Shown here piece by piece: positions 16,375 through 24,281 of a stretch of 64,000 nt of DNA. The stretch comes from Chelatococcus sambhunathii. GTDB taxonomy: Bacteria; Pseudomonadota; Alphaproteobacteria; Rhizobiales; Beijerinckiaceae. The stretch lies in contig NZ_LIOL01000004.1 of the NCBI RefSeq assembly GCF_001418005.1, positions 62,001 to 126,000 on the forward strand. The letters are read 5' to 3'. Numbering within the stretch: the stretch's first letter is position 1; each line of letters begins with the position of its first letter. Below the pieces are notes generated by a model. That model was not told the DNA's origin. It worked only from the letters and a program-made list of their open reading frames with translations, and did no database searches. The position numbers and the translations under genes were made by a program.

Positions 16375-17433
16375 TCACCTCTCCAGCCCGAGCATGCGGC
16401 GGTTGGCGGCATCATCCGTGCCGGCGCCGGCGAAATCGTCGAAAGCCTTCTCCGTCACGCGGATGATGTGGTGGCGGACGAATTCCGCGCCCTCGCGCGC
16501 CCCGTCCTCCGGGTGCTTCAGGGCGCATTCCCATTCGACGACGGCCCAGCCATCGAAGTCGTTGGCCGCCATCTTGGAGAAGATGGCCCCGAAATCGACC
16601 TGCCCGTCACCGGGAGAGCGGAAGCGTCCGGCCCGGTCCACCCAGTTCTGGTAGCCGGAATAGACGCCCTGCCTGCCGGTGGGGTTGAACTCCGCGTCCT
16701 TGACGTGGAACATCTTGATGCGGTCGCGGTAGATGTCGATGTTCTCGAGATAGTCGAGGCACTGCAGCACGTAGTGCGAGGGATCGTAGAGCATGTTGGC
16801 GCGCGGATGGCCGCCGACGCGCTCCAGGAACATCTCGAAGGTGATGCCGTCGTGCAGATCCTCGCCGGGGTGGATCTCGTAGCAGACGTCGATGCCGTTA
16901 TCCTCGGCATGATCGAGGATGGGACGCCAGCGGCGGGCAAGCTCGTCGAAGGCAGCCTCGATCAGCCCCGCCGGGCGCTGCGGCCACGGATAGACGAAGG
17001 GCCAGGCGAGCGCGCCGGAGAAGGAGGCGAGCGTCGAGAGGCCAAGGTTACGCGAGGCGGTGATCGCCTTCTTCACCTGCTCGACCGCCCATTCCTGCCG
17101 GGCCTTCGGATTGCCGCGCACGGCCGGCACCGCGAAACCATCGAAGGCCTCGTCATAGGCCGGGTGCACGGCGACAAGCTGGCCCTGCAGGTGTGTCGAG
17201 AGATCGGTGACGACGACGCCGTTCTCCCGCGCCTTGCCGGTGAATTCGGCGCAGTAGTCACGCGAGGCCGCGGCCTTGTCGAGATCGAACAGGCGCGCGT
17301 CCCAGCTCGGCACCTGCACGCCGAGATAGCCGCAGTCGGCTGCCCAGCGGGTAATGGAATCCCAGGAGTTGAACGGGGCCGCGTCGCCGGCGAATTGGGC
17401 GAGGAAGAGCGCGGGGCCCTTGATCGTCTTCAT
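16375..17433 (-). CDS. Sugar phosphate isomerase/epimerase-like TIM barrel protein
   Basis: A 352-residue AP-endonuclease-2-type TIM barrel, the first gene of the leftward sugar operon. Probable metal ligands are visible in order: Glu in CYEIHPGED, Asp and His in LYDPSHY, His in MFHVKDAEF, and Glu in VVEWECAL near the C-terminus. It is longer than most of the family (about 270-300) because of loops around residues 15-40 and 250-280. Members isomerise or epimerise sugars or keto-inositols, so with the next gene it could act as an oxidation-isomerisation pair. ATG 17433 is preceded by GGGAGGAC. Expression is probably controlled by the LacI gene on the other side of two operators. Confidence 0.82.
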   Translation of the reverse strand: MKTIKGPALFLAQFAGDAAPFNSWDSITRWAADCGYLGVQVPSWDARLFDLDKAAASRDYCAEFTGKARENGVVVTDLSTHLQGQLVAVHPAYDEAFDGFAVPAVRGNPKARQEWAVEQVKKAITASRNLGLSTLASFSGALAWPFVYPWPQRPAGLIEAAFDELARRWRPILDHAEDNGIDVCYEIHPGEDLHDGITFEMFLERVGGHPRANMLYDPSHYVLQCLDYLENIDIYRDRIKMFHVKDAEFNPTGRQGVYSGYQNWVDRAGRFRSPGDGQVDFGAIFSKMAANDFDGWAVVEWECALKHPEDGAREGAEFVRHHIIRVTEKAFDDFAGAGTDDAANRRMLGLER

Positions 17434-17489
17434 CGTTTGTCCTCCCGAGGGCTCGTTGGCCCGGCAGGCGGTCGCTGCCGCCCGTTCTG

Positions 17490-17505
17490 TTGTAATCGGT
17501 TGCAA
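17490..17505. promoter_or_regulatory. LacI-type operator 1 of the sugar operon
   Basis: TTGTAATCGGTTGCAA is an imperfect palindrome centred on CG, the normal form of a LacI/GalR operator. It lies 57 bp upstream of the TIM barrel gene start. Its core TGTAATCGGTTGCA differs at two positions from the second site, whose centre is exactly 32 bp away. Confidence 0.7.
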
Positions 17506-17522
17506 CCAGTCATACGCTAGAC

Positions 17523-17536
17523 TGTAATCGTTTACA
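17523..17536. promoter_or_regulatory. LacI-type operator 2 of the sugar operon
   Basis: TGTAATCGTTTACA is a near-perfect palindrome centred on CG (five of seven base pairs from each end inward match, then the central CG). It lies 82 bp before the lacI start. With the first site it would let one LacI tetramer or two dimers cover the shared promoter region. Confidence 0.72.
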
Positions 17537-17618
17537 AGCGCGTGCGCCGGTGGCCGAAAATGTGTTTGCCTTACCCGGAAAAGGCGGACAAAAGGCAGCC
17601 AGGAGTTGAAGCGAATCC

Positions 17619-18662
17619 ATGAACAAGCCCCTGCCGCGCATCCGGGATGTTGCCCTGGCTGCCGGCGTCTCCACCGCCACCGTCAGCCGCGCGCTGTCGC
17701 ACCCCGAGCAGGTCTCCCGGGAGACGCGCGAGCGCGTCCTCGCCGCCATCGACGCCACCGGCTACACGATCAACCAGGCGGCGCGGAACCTCCGGCGCCG
17801 CCGCACCGGCGCCGTCGTCGTGCTGGTGCCGAACCTCGCCAATCCGTTCTTCTCCAAGATCCTTTCGGCCATCGCCGCCGAGATCGCGCCGATCGGCTAC
17901 AACGTGCTCGTCGCCGACACGGCCCCGCAGGGGCAGGAGCGCGACGACGAGCGCATGCTCGGTTATCTCAGCAACAACCGCGCCGACGGGCTCATCCTGC
18001 TCGACGGCCACCTGCCCGACGAGCTGCGGCGGGATATCGGTGGCTCCGGCTCGCTGCCGCCGCTCGTCTTCGCCTGCGAGTGGATCGAAGGGCTCGCCAC
18101 CCCTTCGGTGGTCATCGACAACGCCGCAGGAGCGCGCCTCGCCATCCGGCATCTCGCTGAACTGGGGCACCGGCGCATTGCGCACATCATGGGGCCGCCG
18201 ACGAACGTCCTTACCGTCGAGCGCCGCCGCGGGACGCTGGAGGGGCTGGCGCAGGCCGGCATCCCGGCCCGCGAGGACTGGTTCCTGCCCGGCGATTTCA
18301 CCATGGAGAGCGGTGCGGCCGCGGCGCACCGCTGGCTCGCCTGCGACGAGCGGCCGACGGGCGTCTTCTGCCAGAGCGACGAGATGGCCTTCGGCTTCAT
18401 CTCGGAGCTGCATCGCAACGGCCTTTCCGTACCGCGTGACGTCTCCGTCGTCGGCTTCGACGACATCGAGACGGCATCCCGCTACGTCCCGGCGCTGACC
18501 ACCGTGCACCAGCCGCGCGACGGCATCGGCACCACGGCGGCGCGCATGCTGCTCGCCCTCATGGCCAAAGACGACGAGGCTGCCGTCGCAGTGAATGCGG
18601 GGGAACGGCGGCTGCTGCCGGTCGAACTCGTGGTCAGGGAGAGCACCCGGGCCGTGGATTGA
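17619..18662 (+). CDS. LacI-family regulator of the sugar operon
   Basis: A 347-residue repressor. The N-terminal helix-turn-helix (RIRDVALAAGVSTATVSRAL, residues 7-26) is followed by a hinge helix (NQAARNLRRRRTG) and a periplasmic-binding-type effector domain starting VVVLVPNLANPFFSKIL. It ends with VVGFDDIETASRYVPALTTVHQP, the usual family block. It is divergent from the sugar operon and two palindromic operators lie between, so it most likely represses that operon and perhaps itself until its sugar effector appears. Confidence 0.92.
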   Translation: MNKPLPRIRDVALAAGVSTATVSRALSHPEQVSRETRERVLAAIDATGYTINQAARNLRRRRTGAVVVLVPNLANPFFSKILSAIAAEIAPIGYNVLVADTAPQGQERDDERMLGYLSNNRADGLILLDGHLPDELRRDIGGSGSLPPLVFACEWIEGLATPSVVIDNAAGARLAIRHLAELGHRRIAHIMGPPTNVLTVERRRGTLEGLAQAGIPAREDWFLPGDFTMESGAAAAHRWLACDERPTGVFCQSDEMAFGFISELHRNGLSVPRDVSVVGFDDIETASRYVPALTTVHQPRDGIGTTAARMLLALMAKDDEAAVAVNAGERRLLPVELVVRESTRAVD

Positions 18663-18689
18663 ACCGGGCGAAAGTGAGGGCAGCAACCG

Positions 18690-18750
18690 CCGAGCGATGA
18701 GCGACCCGTCCCCCTCGCCCGCTTGCAGCGGGGCTAGAGGTGGGGGGAGC
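18690..18750. repeat. Degenerate GC-rich intergenic repeat
   Basis: The segment with CCCCCTCGCCCGC, a short TTGCA turn and AGCGGGGC, followed by AGAGGTGGGGGGAG, resembles the GC-rich palindromic intergenic elements common in Rhizobiales. It looks related in style to the better preserved copy inside xdhB (31930-32056), although it is not a close match. Confidence 0.35.
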
Positions 18751-18895
18751 CTCCACATGATCGACGACACCCGTTGTCGTTGCTGACAATTCCGAGCGTC
18801 CTGCCGAGCGGCACCGCCTCCACCCTGACCCTTCCCACCACTTCGAGGGCGAGGGGATGGCCGTGGCGCCACGCGTCCTGGATGTCGATTAAGCT

Positions 18896-19330
18896 TCAAC
18901 CCGTCTGCGCCCCCGGCAGGCGATGCGCCATGCTCCAGGCATGGCCGAAGGGATCGCGGATGCGGGCATAGCGGTCGCCCCAGAAAGCATCCTCCGGCGG
19001 CATGGTGACCGTTGCCCCCGCTGCCTGCGCCTTGGCCACCGCCTCGTCGCAATCGGGCACGTCGAGATGCAGAGTCACGGCTGTTCCGCCGATGACGGGC
19101 GGCGGGGCGACTTTTTTCTCGCCGCTCGCCTCGGTGCAGAACTCCGGAAAATGGTCGCAGAGATAGAGCTTGGTGCCGTGCACGAGGAGCTCCGCATGCA
19201 TGAGGCGCCTGCCGTCCTCGGCCGGCATGCGCATCACCTCCTCGGCGCCGAAGGCGCGGCGGTAGAAGTCGATCGCCGCGGCGGCGCCGTCGACGACGAG
19301 ATGCGGGACGAGTTTCTGCTGCCGGTCCAT
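18896..19330 (-). CDS. VOC-family protein (PhnB/glyoxalase-like)
   Basis: A 144-residue protein made of two beta-alpha-beta-beta-beta units, the vicinal oxygen chelate fold. The first half contains PHLVVDGAAAAIDFYRRAFGA (about residues 9-29), and the second half ends with DPFGHAWSMAHR, both typical of PhnB-like members. No known reaction can be assigned. It is divergent from a MarR gene 153 bp away and could be its target. A degenerate GC-rich repeat lies between it and the LacI gene. Confidence 0.82.
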   Translation of the reverse strand: MDRQQKLVPHLVVDGAAAAIDFYRRAFGAEEVMRMPAEDGRRLMHAELLVHGTKLYLCDHFPEFCTEASGEKKVAPPPVIGGTAVTLHLDVPDCDEAVAKAQAAGATVTMPPEDAFWGDRYARIRDPFGHAWSMAHRLPGAQTG

Positions 19331-19460
19331 CCTCTTCTTCTCCCTCCGTCCGGTCTTTATGTCGCGCCACGGCCGTCTTGCCGGCCCTCGGCCCGGCGGC
19401 TATGAGCCGATTCAATCGCATTTGGGCAGGCCTGCGGCGATCTTGCCCATTGCTTTTTAC

Positions 19461-19472
19461 GTTGATATCAAC
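19461..19472. promoter_or_regulatory. Perfect 12-bp palindrome, candidate MarR operator
   Basis: GTTGATATCAAC reads the same on both strands and ends 11 bp before the MarR start codon. A possible -35 TTGCCC at 19443-19448, with a 17-bp spacer, would put the -10 (TATCAA) inside the palindrome. That arrangement would give autorepression. The local AT-rich stretch stands out from the surrounding DNA. Confidence 0.55.
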
Positions 19473-19483
19473 ATTAATAAGTC

Positions 19484-19945
19484 ATGTCAAAGACGGATGT
19501 GCCGGCCGAAACGATACTGCCTTTCGAGGTCACCCTGCACGTGCGCGACAACTGCCTGTGCCTGCACGTGCAGCGCGCGGCGCGCGCGCTGGCACGGCGC
19601 TTCGACGACGCTCTTCGCCCCGTGGGGCTGACGAGCGGGCAATTCTCGTTGCTGATGTCGCTCAACCGGCCCGAGCCGCCGAAGATCGGCCAGGTGTCCT
19701 CCCTGCTCGCCATGGATCGCACGACGCTGACGGCGAACCTGAAGCCGCTGGAGCGACGGGGGCTTCTCACCGTGAGCGTCGACCCCGACGACAAGCGCAG
19801 CCGTCGCCTGAGCCTCACCGACGACGGCCGGCGTGTGCTGGCCGCGGCCTATCCCTACTGGCAGGAGTGCCAGAAGAAGCTCGCCAGCCGCGTCCCCGGC
19901 GACGAGGCGGCACGGCTGCTGGCGGACCTGCAGGCGCTGTCATAA
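19484..19945 (+). CDS. MarR-family transcriptional regulator
   Basis: A 153-residue dimeric winged-helix regulator of normal length. Core features are GLTSGQFSLLMSL, IGQVSSLLAMDRTTLTANLK as the recognition helix region (about residues 65-85), and the wing VDPDDKRSRRLSLTDDGRR. There is no convincing Shine-Dalgarno sequence before ATG 19484, so the message may be nearly leaderless. A perfect palindrome just upstream suggests self-control. The VOC gene, divergent on the other side, is a candidate target. The effector is unknown. Confidence 0.9.
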   Translation: MSKTDVPAETILPFEVTLHVRDNCLCLHVQRAARALARRFDDALRPVGLTSGQFSLLMSLNRPEPPKIGQVSSLLAMDRTTLTANLKPLERRGLLTVSVDPDDKRSRRLSLTDDGRRVLAAAYPYWQECQKKLASRVPGDEAARLLADLQALS

Positions 19946-19950
19946 GGATT

Positions 19951-20040
19951 GGCAGTCGGCAGTCGGGCGGATTGCAGGCCGCTGCAACCCTGAGCAACCT
20001 CTTCCGATAGCCCTCTTCCGACTGCCGGCTGCCGGCTGCC
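19951..20040. repeat. Inverted 7-bp repeat clusters between convergent genes
   Basis: Two copies of CAGTCGG (19953-19966) are answered at 20019-20040 by CCGACTGCCGGCTGCCGGCTGCC, which on the minus strand reads as one CAGTCGG and two CAGCCGG units. The two clusters face each other between marR and otnI and could fold together. The same 7-mer forms an eight-copy tandem at 35200-35255. They may act as a two-way terminator, but no T-run is present. Confidence 0.5.
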
Positions 20041-20823
20041 CTACTCCCGATTGCCCCGATAGACCTCGAACCAGCCGAGACCGTCCAAGGTCCCGGCGCG
20101 CGGGCGGTACTCGCAGCCCACGAAGCCGGTGTAGCCAAGGCGGTCAAGCTCGCCGAAGAGGAAGGGATAGTTCAATTCCCCCCCGTCCGGCTCGTTGCGC
20201 GAGGGCACGCTGGCGATCTGGATGTGGCCCGTCACCGGCAGGAGCGCGCGCAGCGCCATGGTGACATCGCCGTGCATGATCTGCCGATGGTAGATGTCGA
20301 ACTGAAGCTTCACGTTGGGCTGCCCGAGCGCCTCGATGAGAGCGACGGCGCGGCCGAAGTCGTTGAGGAAATAGCCGGGCATGTCGCGGCCGTTGATGGG
20401 CTCGAGCATGAGGTCGATGCCCTGCTCGCCGAGCCGGTCGGCGGCGAAGGCGACGGCATCGCGGTAGCGCGCCGCGGCAGCGGGATCGGCGGCATCGGCG
20501 AGGCCGCTCATGAGATGCAGGCGCTTCACGCCCGTCGCGGCGGCATAGCGCAGCGCCGTATCAATCGAGGCGCGGAACGCCTCCTCCCGGCCCGCCAAGG
20601 CCGCGATGCCCCGCTCGCCCTTGCCCCAGTCGCCGGGCGGGCAGTTGAACAGGGCCTGCGTCAGGCCGTTGTCGGTGAGCACCCGCGCGACATCCTCCGG
20701 CGCGTGCTCATAGGGAAACAGATATTCGACGGCCTCGAAGCCCGCATCGGCCGCCGCCTTGAAGCGGTCGAGGAACGACCATTCGTTGAACATCATGGAG
20801 AGATTGGCGGCAAAGCGCGGCAT
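20041..20823 (-). CDS. otnI: OtnI, 2-oxo-tetronate isomerase (hydroxypyruvate isomerase family)
   Basis: A 260-residue TIM barrel of the Hyi/OtnI family that converts 2-oxo-tetronate to 3-oxo-tetronate. Family landmarks are PRFAANLSMMFNEWSFLDRF at the start, FNCPPGDWGKGERGIAAL, MLEPINGRDMPGYFL with the metal-binding Glu, and LQFDIYHRQIMHGD; the GFVGCEYRP block near the end carries the last Glu ligand. Its position 30 bp after ltnD and near otnK/otnC supports the tetronate role over glyoxylate-pathway hydroxypyruvate isomerase. Confidence 0.9.
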   Translation of the reverse strand: MPRFAANLSMMFNEWSFLDRFKAAADAGFEAVEYLFPYEHAPEDVARVLTDNGLTQALFNCPPGDWGKGERGIAALAGREEAFRASIDTALRYAAATGVKRLHLMSGLADAADPAAAARYRDAVAFAADRLGEQGIDLMLEPINGRDMPGYFLNDFGRAVALIEALGQPNVKLQFDIYHRQIMHGDVTMALRALLPVTGHIQIASVPSRNEPDGGELNYPFLFGELDRLGYTGFVGCEYRPRAGTLDGLGWFEVYRGNRE

Positions 20824-20853
20824 GGCGGCCTCGTGCGTTCGCGGTTCAGAAGG

Positions 20854-21774
20854 TCAGGACTTTTTGGCAGGCAGCGTCACGCCAGCGGTCTGCGCATAAA
20901 AACGGGCGACGGAGGAATCGTCGTCGCGGCCCATACCGGCGGCCGAGGTCATGGTGAAGAGCTGCAGGGCCGTGGCCGCGACGGGCACCGGGAAATTGCT
21001 GGCCCGACTCATGTCCATGACGATGCCGAGGTCCTTGGTGAAGATGTCGACGGCCGAGAGCGGCGTGTAGTCGCCCTCGAGGATGTGCGGCACCCGGTTC
21101 TCGAACATCCAGGAATTGCCCGCCGCGCCCGTGATCACCTCGTAGACCTTGCGGATATCGAGGCCGAGCCTGGCCGCGAAGGTGATGGCCTCGCAGGCGG
21201 CGGCGATATGCACGCCGGCGAGCAGCTGGTTGACCATCTTGAAGGCGGCCGCCGTGCCGGCCTCGTCGCCGAGCTCGTGCACCGTCCCGGCCACCGCGGC
21301 GAGCGCCGGACGGGCCCTCGTCATGGCCGCGGGCGTGCCGGAGGCGAGCACCGTCAGGGCGCCGTCCGCGGCCTTCTTCGCCCCGCCGCTGATCGGGGCA
21401 TCGAGATAGTGACGCCGCATCGCGGCGACGCGGGCCGCGAGGGCGCGCGCCGCCTCCGGCGCCATGGTGGCGCAGGACACGAACACCGCGCCTTCCGGCA
21501 GGGCGGCTGCGGCGCCTTCCGCGCCGAAGAGCACGTCCTCGGTCTGGGCGGCATTGACGACGACCGAGAAGAGCGCATCCGCCCCTTCGGCCGCGGCGGC
21601 CGGCGTTGCAGCTGCACGCCCTCCGGCGGCAACGAGCCGCTGCATGGCCTCCCCCGACAGGTCGAAGCCGGCGACGTCAAACCCGGCGCGGACGAGCGAT
21701 GCAGCCATGCCGAAGCCCATGGCACCAAGGCCGACCACGCCGACGCGCCCCTTCTTCGTCTCCTCCAGCGTCAT
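20854..21774 (-). CDS. ltnD: LtnD, L-threonate dehydrogenase
   Basis: A 306-residue member of the 3-hydroxyisobutyrate dehydrogenase family that oxidises L-threonate to 2-oxo-tetronate with NAD. It has the Rossmann motif VGVVGLGAMG (residues 11-20), the substrate loop DAPISGG (125-131), and the catalytic Lys179 in AAFKMVNQLLAG. I chose ATG 21774; an earlier ATG would push the start into the operator region. It is the first gene of the leftward unit, ltnD-otnI. Family paralogues act on other 2-hydroxy acids, so the substrate call rests mainly on the neighbours. Confidence 0.88.
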   Translation of the reverse strand: MTLEETKKGRVGVVGLGAMGFGMAASLVRAGFDVAGFDLSGEAMQRLVAAGGRAAATPAAAAEGADALFSVVVNAAQTEDVLFGAEGAAAALPEGAVFVSCATMAPEAARALAARVAAMRRHYLDAPISGGAKKAADGALTVLASGTPAAMTRARPALAAVAGTVHELGDEAGTAAAFKMVNQLLAGVHIAAACEAITFAARLGLDIRKVYEVITGAAGNSWMFENRVPHILEGDYTPLSAVDIFTKDLGIVMDMSRASNFPVPVAATALQLFTMTSAAGMGRDDDSSVARFYAQTAGVTLPAKKS

Positions 21775-21811
21775 AAGATGCCTCCCCATACGGCTTGCAG
21801 CACCCGACTTG

Positions 21812-21825
21812 TGCAAGCGCTGTCA
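21812..21825. promoter_or_regulatory. LacI-type operator A of the tetronate cluster
   Basis: TGCAAGCGCTGTCA is an imperfect palindrome centred on CG, 38 bp before the ltnD start. Its exact reverse complement occurs at 21844-21857, so the two sites form a 14-bp inverted pair with centres 32 bp apart. Confidence 0.75.
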
Positions 21826-21833
21826 ACGAAGCA

Positions 21834-21840
21834 TTATAAT
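21834..21840. promoter_or_regulatory. Bidirectional -10 element between the two operators
   Basis: ATTATAAT (21833-21840) is itself a palindrome, so a consensus TATAAT can be read on both strands. It lies between the two operators, where repressor binding would block both promoters. No good -35 is visible at normal spacing on either strand, so activator help or an extended element may be needed. Confidence 0.45.
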
Positions 21841-21843
21841 GGA

Positions 21844-21857
21844 TGACAGCGCTTGCA
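21844..21857. promoter_or_regulatory. LacI-type operator B of the tetronate cluster
   Basis: TGACAGCGCTTGCA is the exact reverse complement of operator A. It lies 42 bp before the chosen lacI start and directly after the palindromic -10 element. Confidence 0.75.
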
Positions 21858-21899
21858 TAGATGCTATCTTGCGCCACTCTACCTGCGCCGGGGCCTGCC

Positions 21900-22943
21900 A
21901 TGACCATCCGCCACGAGACCGCGCCGATGCCCGCCTCCCCGTTGCGTCTCGCCGAGGTGGCCGCGCGGGCCGGCGTCAGCGAAAGCACCGTCTCGCGCGT
22001 GCTGCGCAACATCGGGCCGATCGCGGAGGCAACGCGCGTCGCCGTGCTGAAGGCCGCCGAGGAGCTCGGCTACGTGCCCAACCGCCTCGCCGGGGCGCTC
22101 GCTTCGACGGGCAGCGCCCTCGTCGGTGTCGTGGTGCCCTCGCTCGACAACATCGTCTTCGCCGAAGTGCTGCGCGGCGTCACCGAAAGGCTGGAGGAAG
22201 CGGGGCTTCAGGCCGTCATCGGCGTCACGGGCTACGATCTCGCGCGCGAGGAGCGCATCGTCTCGGCGCTGCTTGCCTGGCGGCCGCGCGGCCTCGTCAT
22301 CGCCGGGATCGACCACACGCCGCGCCTGCGCGATCTGCTCGCCGCCAACGGCACGGCCGTCGTCGAGATGATGGACATCGACGGCGCCGAGCCGGCGCTC
22401 GACCGGCGCGTCGGCCTCTCGCACGGAGCGGCGGGCGCGGCCATGGCGGCGCATCTTCTTGCGCGTGGCTATCGCCGCTTCGGCTATGTGGGTCACGATA
22501 TCTCGCGGGACATCCGGGCGCGCAAGCGCCTCGACGGCTTTGCTGCAGAACTCGCCCGGCGCGGGGTCGCGCTCGTCGCCGAGGAGATGGTGGCCGGCCC
22601 CTCCTCCGTCGCCGCCGGCCGTCGCGGGCTCGCCACGCTCCTTGCCGCCCATCGCGACCTCGACGCTGTCTATTTCTCCAACGACGACATGGCGGTGGGC
22701 GGCTATTTCCACTGCGAGGCCAACGGCCTCCGCATGCCGGACGACCTCGCCATCGCCGGCTTCAACGGCCTCGACATCGGCCAGGAGCTGCCCCGGCGGC
22801 TCACCACCGTGCGCTCGCCGCGCTACCGCATCGGTCAACTGGCGGCCGAACAGATCCTGACACGGCAGGGGGCGGCGGAGGCAGCGGCGAAACCCGCGAC
22901 CATCGATGTCGGTTTCGAGCTCATCGCCGGGGAGACGGCGTAA
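21900..22943 (+). CDS. LacI-family regulator of the tetronate cluster (GntR-like)
   Basis: A 347-residue repressor. The helix-turn-helix LRLAEVAARAGVSESTVSRV is at about residues 15-34, and the hinge follows with VPNRLAGALAS. The effector domain begins VGVVVPSLDNIVFAEVL and contains AGFNGLDIGQELPRRLTTVRSPR near the end, as in gluconate-type LacI proteins. I chose ATG 21900; ATG 21861 is in frame but almost touches operator B. The gene is followed by otnK after 33 bp and is divergent from ltnD-otnI, so it probably controls both units in response to a tetronate or its oxo product. Confidence 0.9.
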   Translation: MTIRHETAPMPASPLRLAEVAARAGVSESTVSRVLRNIGPIAEATRVAVLKAAEELGYVPNRLAGALASTGSALVGVVVPSLDNIVFAEVLRGVTERLEEAGLQAVIGVTGYDLAREERIVSALLAWRPRGLVIAGIDHTPRLRDLLAANGTAVVEMMDIDGAEPALDRRVGLSHGAAGAAMAAHLLARGYRRFGYVGHDISRDIRARKRLDGFAAELARRGVALVAEEMVAGPSSVAAGRRGLATLLAAHRDLDAVYFSNDDMAVGGYFHCEANGLRMPDDLAIAGFNGLDIGQELPRRLTTVRSPRYRIGQLAAEQILTRQGAAEAAAKPATIDVGFELIAGETA

Positions 22944-22976
22944 GCCTCACCGGCCACGACAAGAGAGGAAAATCCC

Positions 22977-24281
22977 ATGCTTCTCGGCTGCATTGCCGAC
23001 GACTTCACCGGCGCGAGCGACCTCGCCAATACGCTCGCCAAAGGCGGCATGCGCACCACACAGTTCATCGGCGTGCCGGCGGAACCGGCGGCGGGCGACT
23101 GCGAGGCCGGCGTCGTGGCGCTGAAGAGCCGCTCCATTCCCGCCGCCGCGGCCGTGGCGCAGTCGCTCGCCGCGCTCAAATGGCTGCGGCAGCAGGGCTG
23201 TCGGCAATTCCTCTTCAAATATTGCTCGACCTTCGATTCCACGCCCCAGGGCAATATCGGCCCGGTGGGCGAGGCGCTCGCGGAGGCGCTCGGCACCAGG
23301 GGCGCCGTCGCCTGCCCGGCCTTTCCCACCACGGGGCGCACGATCTACCAGGGCCACCTGTTCGTGAAGGACCGGCTCCTGTCCGAATCCGGCATGGAGA
23401 AGCACCCGCTCACCCCGATGACGGACCCGGACCTTCGGCGCTTCCTTGCCCTGCAGACGAAGACGCCGGTCGGCCACGTGCCGTGGGCGACCGTCGATGC
23501 GGGCCCTGACGCGGTCAAGACGGCCCTGAAGGAGGCGGCGGGGCGCGGCGAGACCCTCGTCATCATCGACGCGATCAGCGATGCCGATCTCTTCACCATC
23601 GGCGCGGCGCTCGCCGAGGCGCCGCTCGTCACCGGCGGCTCGGGCATCGCGCTCGGCCTGCCCGAGAACTTCCGCAAGGCCGGTCTCCTCTCCGGCAAGG
23701 GCTCGGCCTTCACGCCCGTCGACGGCCCGACCGTCGTGCTGGCAGGCAGCTGCTCGGGCGCGACGCGCGAGCAGGTGAGGCGCCATGCCGCGCAGCACCC
23801 CGGCCTCGCGCTCGAGATCGACAAGATCATGAGCGGCACCCTGACGCCGGACCAGGCCGCCTTCTTCCTGATGGAGCGCATCCGCCTCACGCCGATCTGC
23901 TATTCCACGGCCACGCCCGAGGAGGTGAAGGCGGTGCAGGACCGCTACGGCCGCGAGGCGGTGGCCGAGGCGATCGAGGGCTTCTTCGGGGAACTCGCCG
24001 TCACCCTCAACAACCGCGGCGTCAACCGCATCATCGTCGCCGGCGGAGAGACGTCGGGTGCCATCGTCAGCGCGCTCGAGATCGACCGGCTCGACATCGG
24101 GCCGGAGATCGACCCCGGGGTGCCGGCGCTGTCCGGCTCGCGCAACGGGCCGCTGGCGCTGGCGCTCAAGTCCGGCAACTTCGGCGCGCCGGACTTCTTC
24201 GACAAGGCGGCGACCGTCCTCGCCGGCAAGGGCGTGGGAGGTATGGGCACAGAAGACAAGAGCGCGGGAGGTGCGGCATGA
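22977..24281 (+). CDS. otnK: OtnK, 3-oxo-tetronate kinase (four-carbon acid sugar kinase)
   Basis: A 434-residue kinase of the former DUF1537 family that phosphorylates 3-oxo-tetronate at O4. The N-terminal substrate domain begins with the hallmark LLGCIADDFTGASDLAN (residues 2-18) and includes KYCSTFDSTPQGNIGP. The C-terminal nucleotide domain contains VVLAGSCSGATREQ and the glycine-rich IIVAGGETSGAIVSAL. Its end overlaps the otnC start by 4 bp (ATGA), showing translational coupling. Neighbouring ltnD, otnI and otnC favour OtnK over D-threonate kinase DtnK, which pairs with PdxA2 instead. Confidence 0.92.
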   Translation: MLLGCIADDFTGASDLANTLAKGGMRTTQFIGVPAEPAAGDCEAGVVALKSRSIPAAAAVAQSLAALKWLRQQGCRQFLFKYCSTFDSTPQGNIGPVGEALAEALGTRGAVACPAFPTTGRTIYQGHLFVKDRLLSESGMEKHPLTPMTDPDLRRFLALQTKTPVGHVPWATVDAGPDAVKTALKEAAGRGETLVIIDAISDADLFTIGAALAEAPLVTGGSGIALGLPENFRKAGLLSGKGSAFTPVDGPTVVLAGSCSGATREQVRRHAAQHPGLALEIDKIMSGTLTPDQAAFFLMERIRLTPICYSTATPEEVKAVQDRYGREAVAEAIEGFFGELAVTLNNRGVNRIIVAGGETSGAIVSALEIDRLDIGPEIDPGVPALSGSRNGPLALALKSGNFGAPDFFDKAATVLAGKGVGGMGTEDKSAGGAA

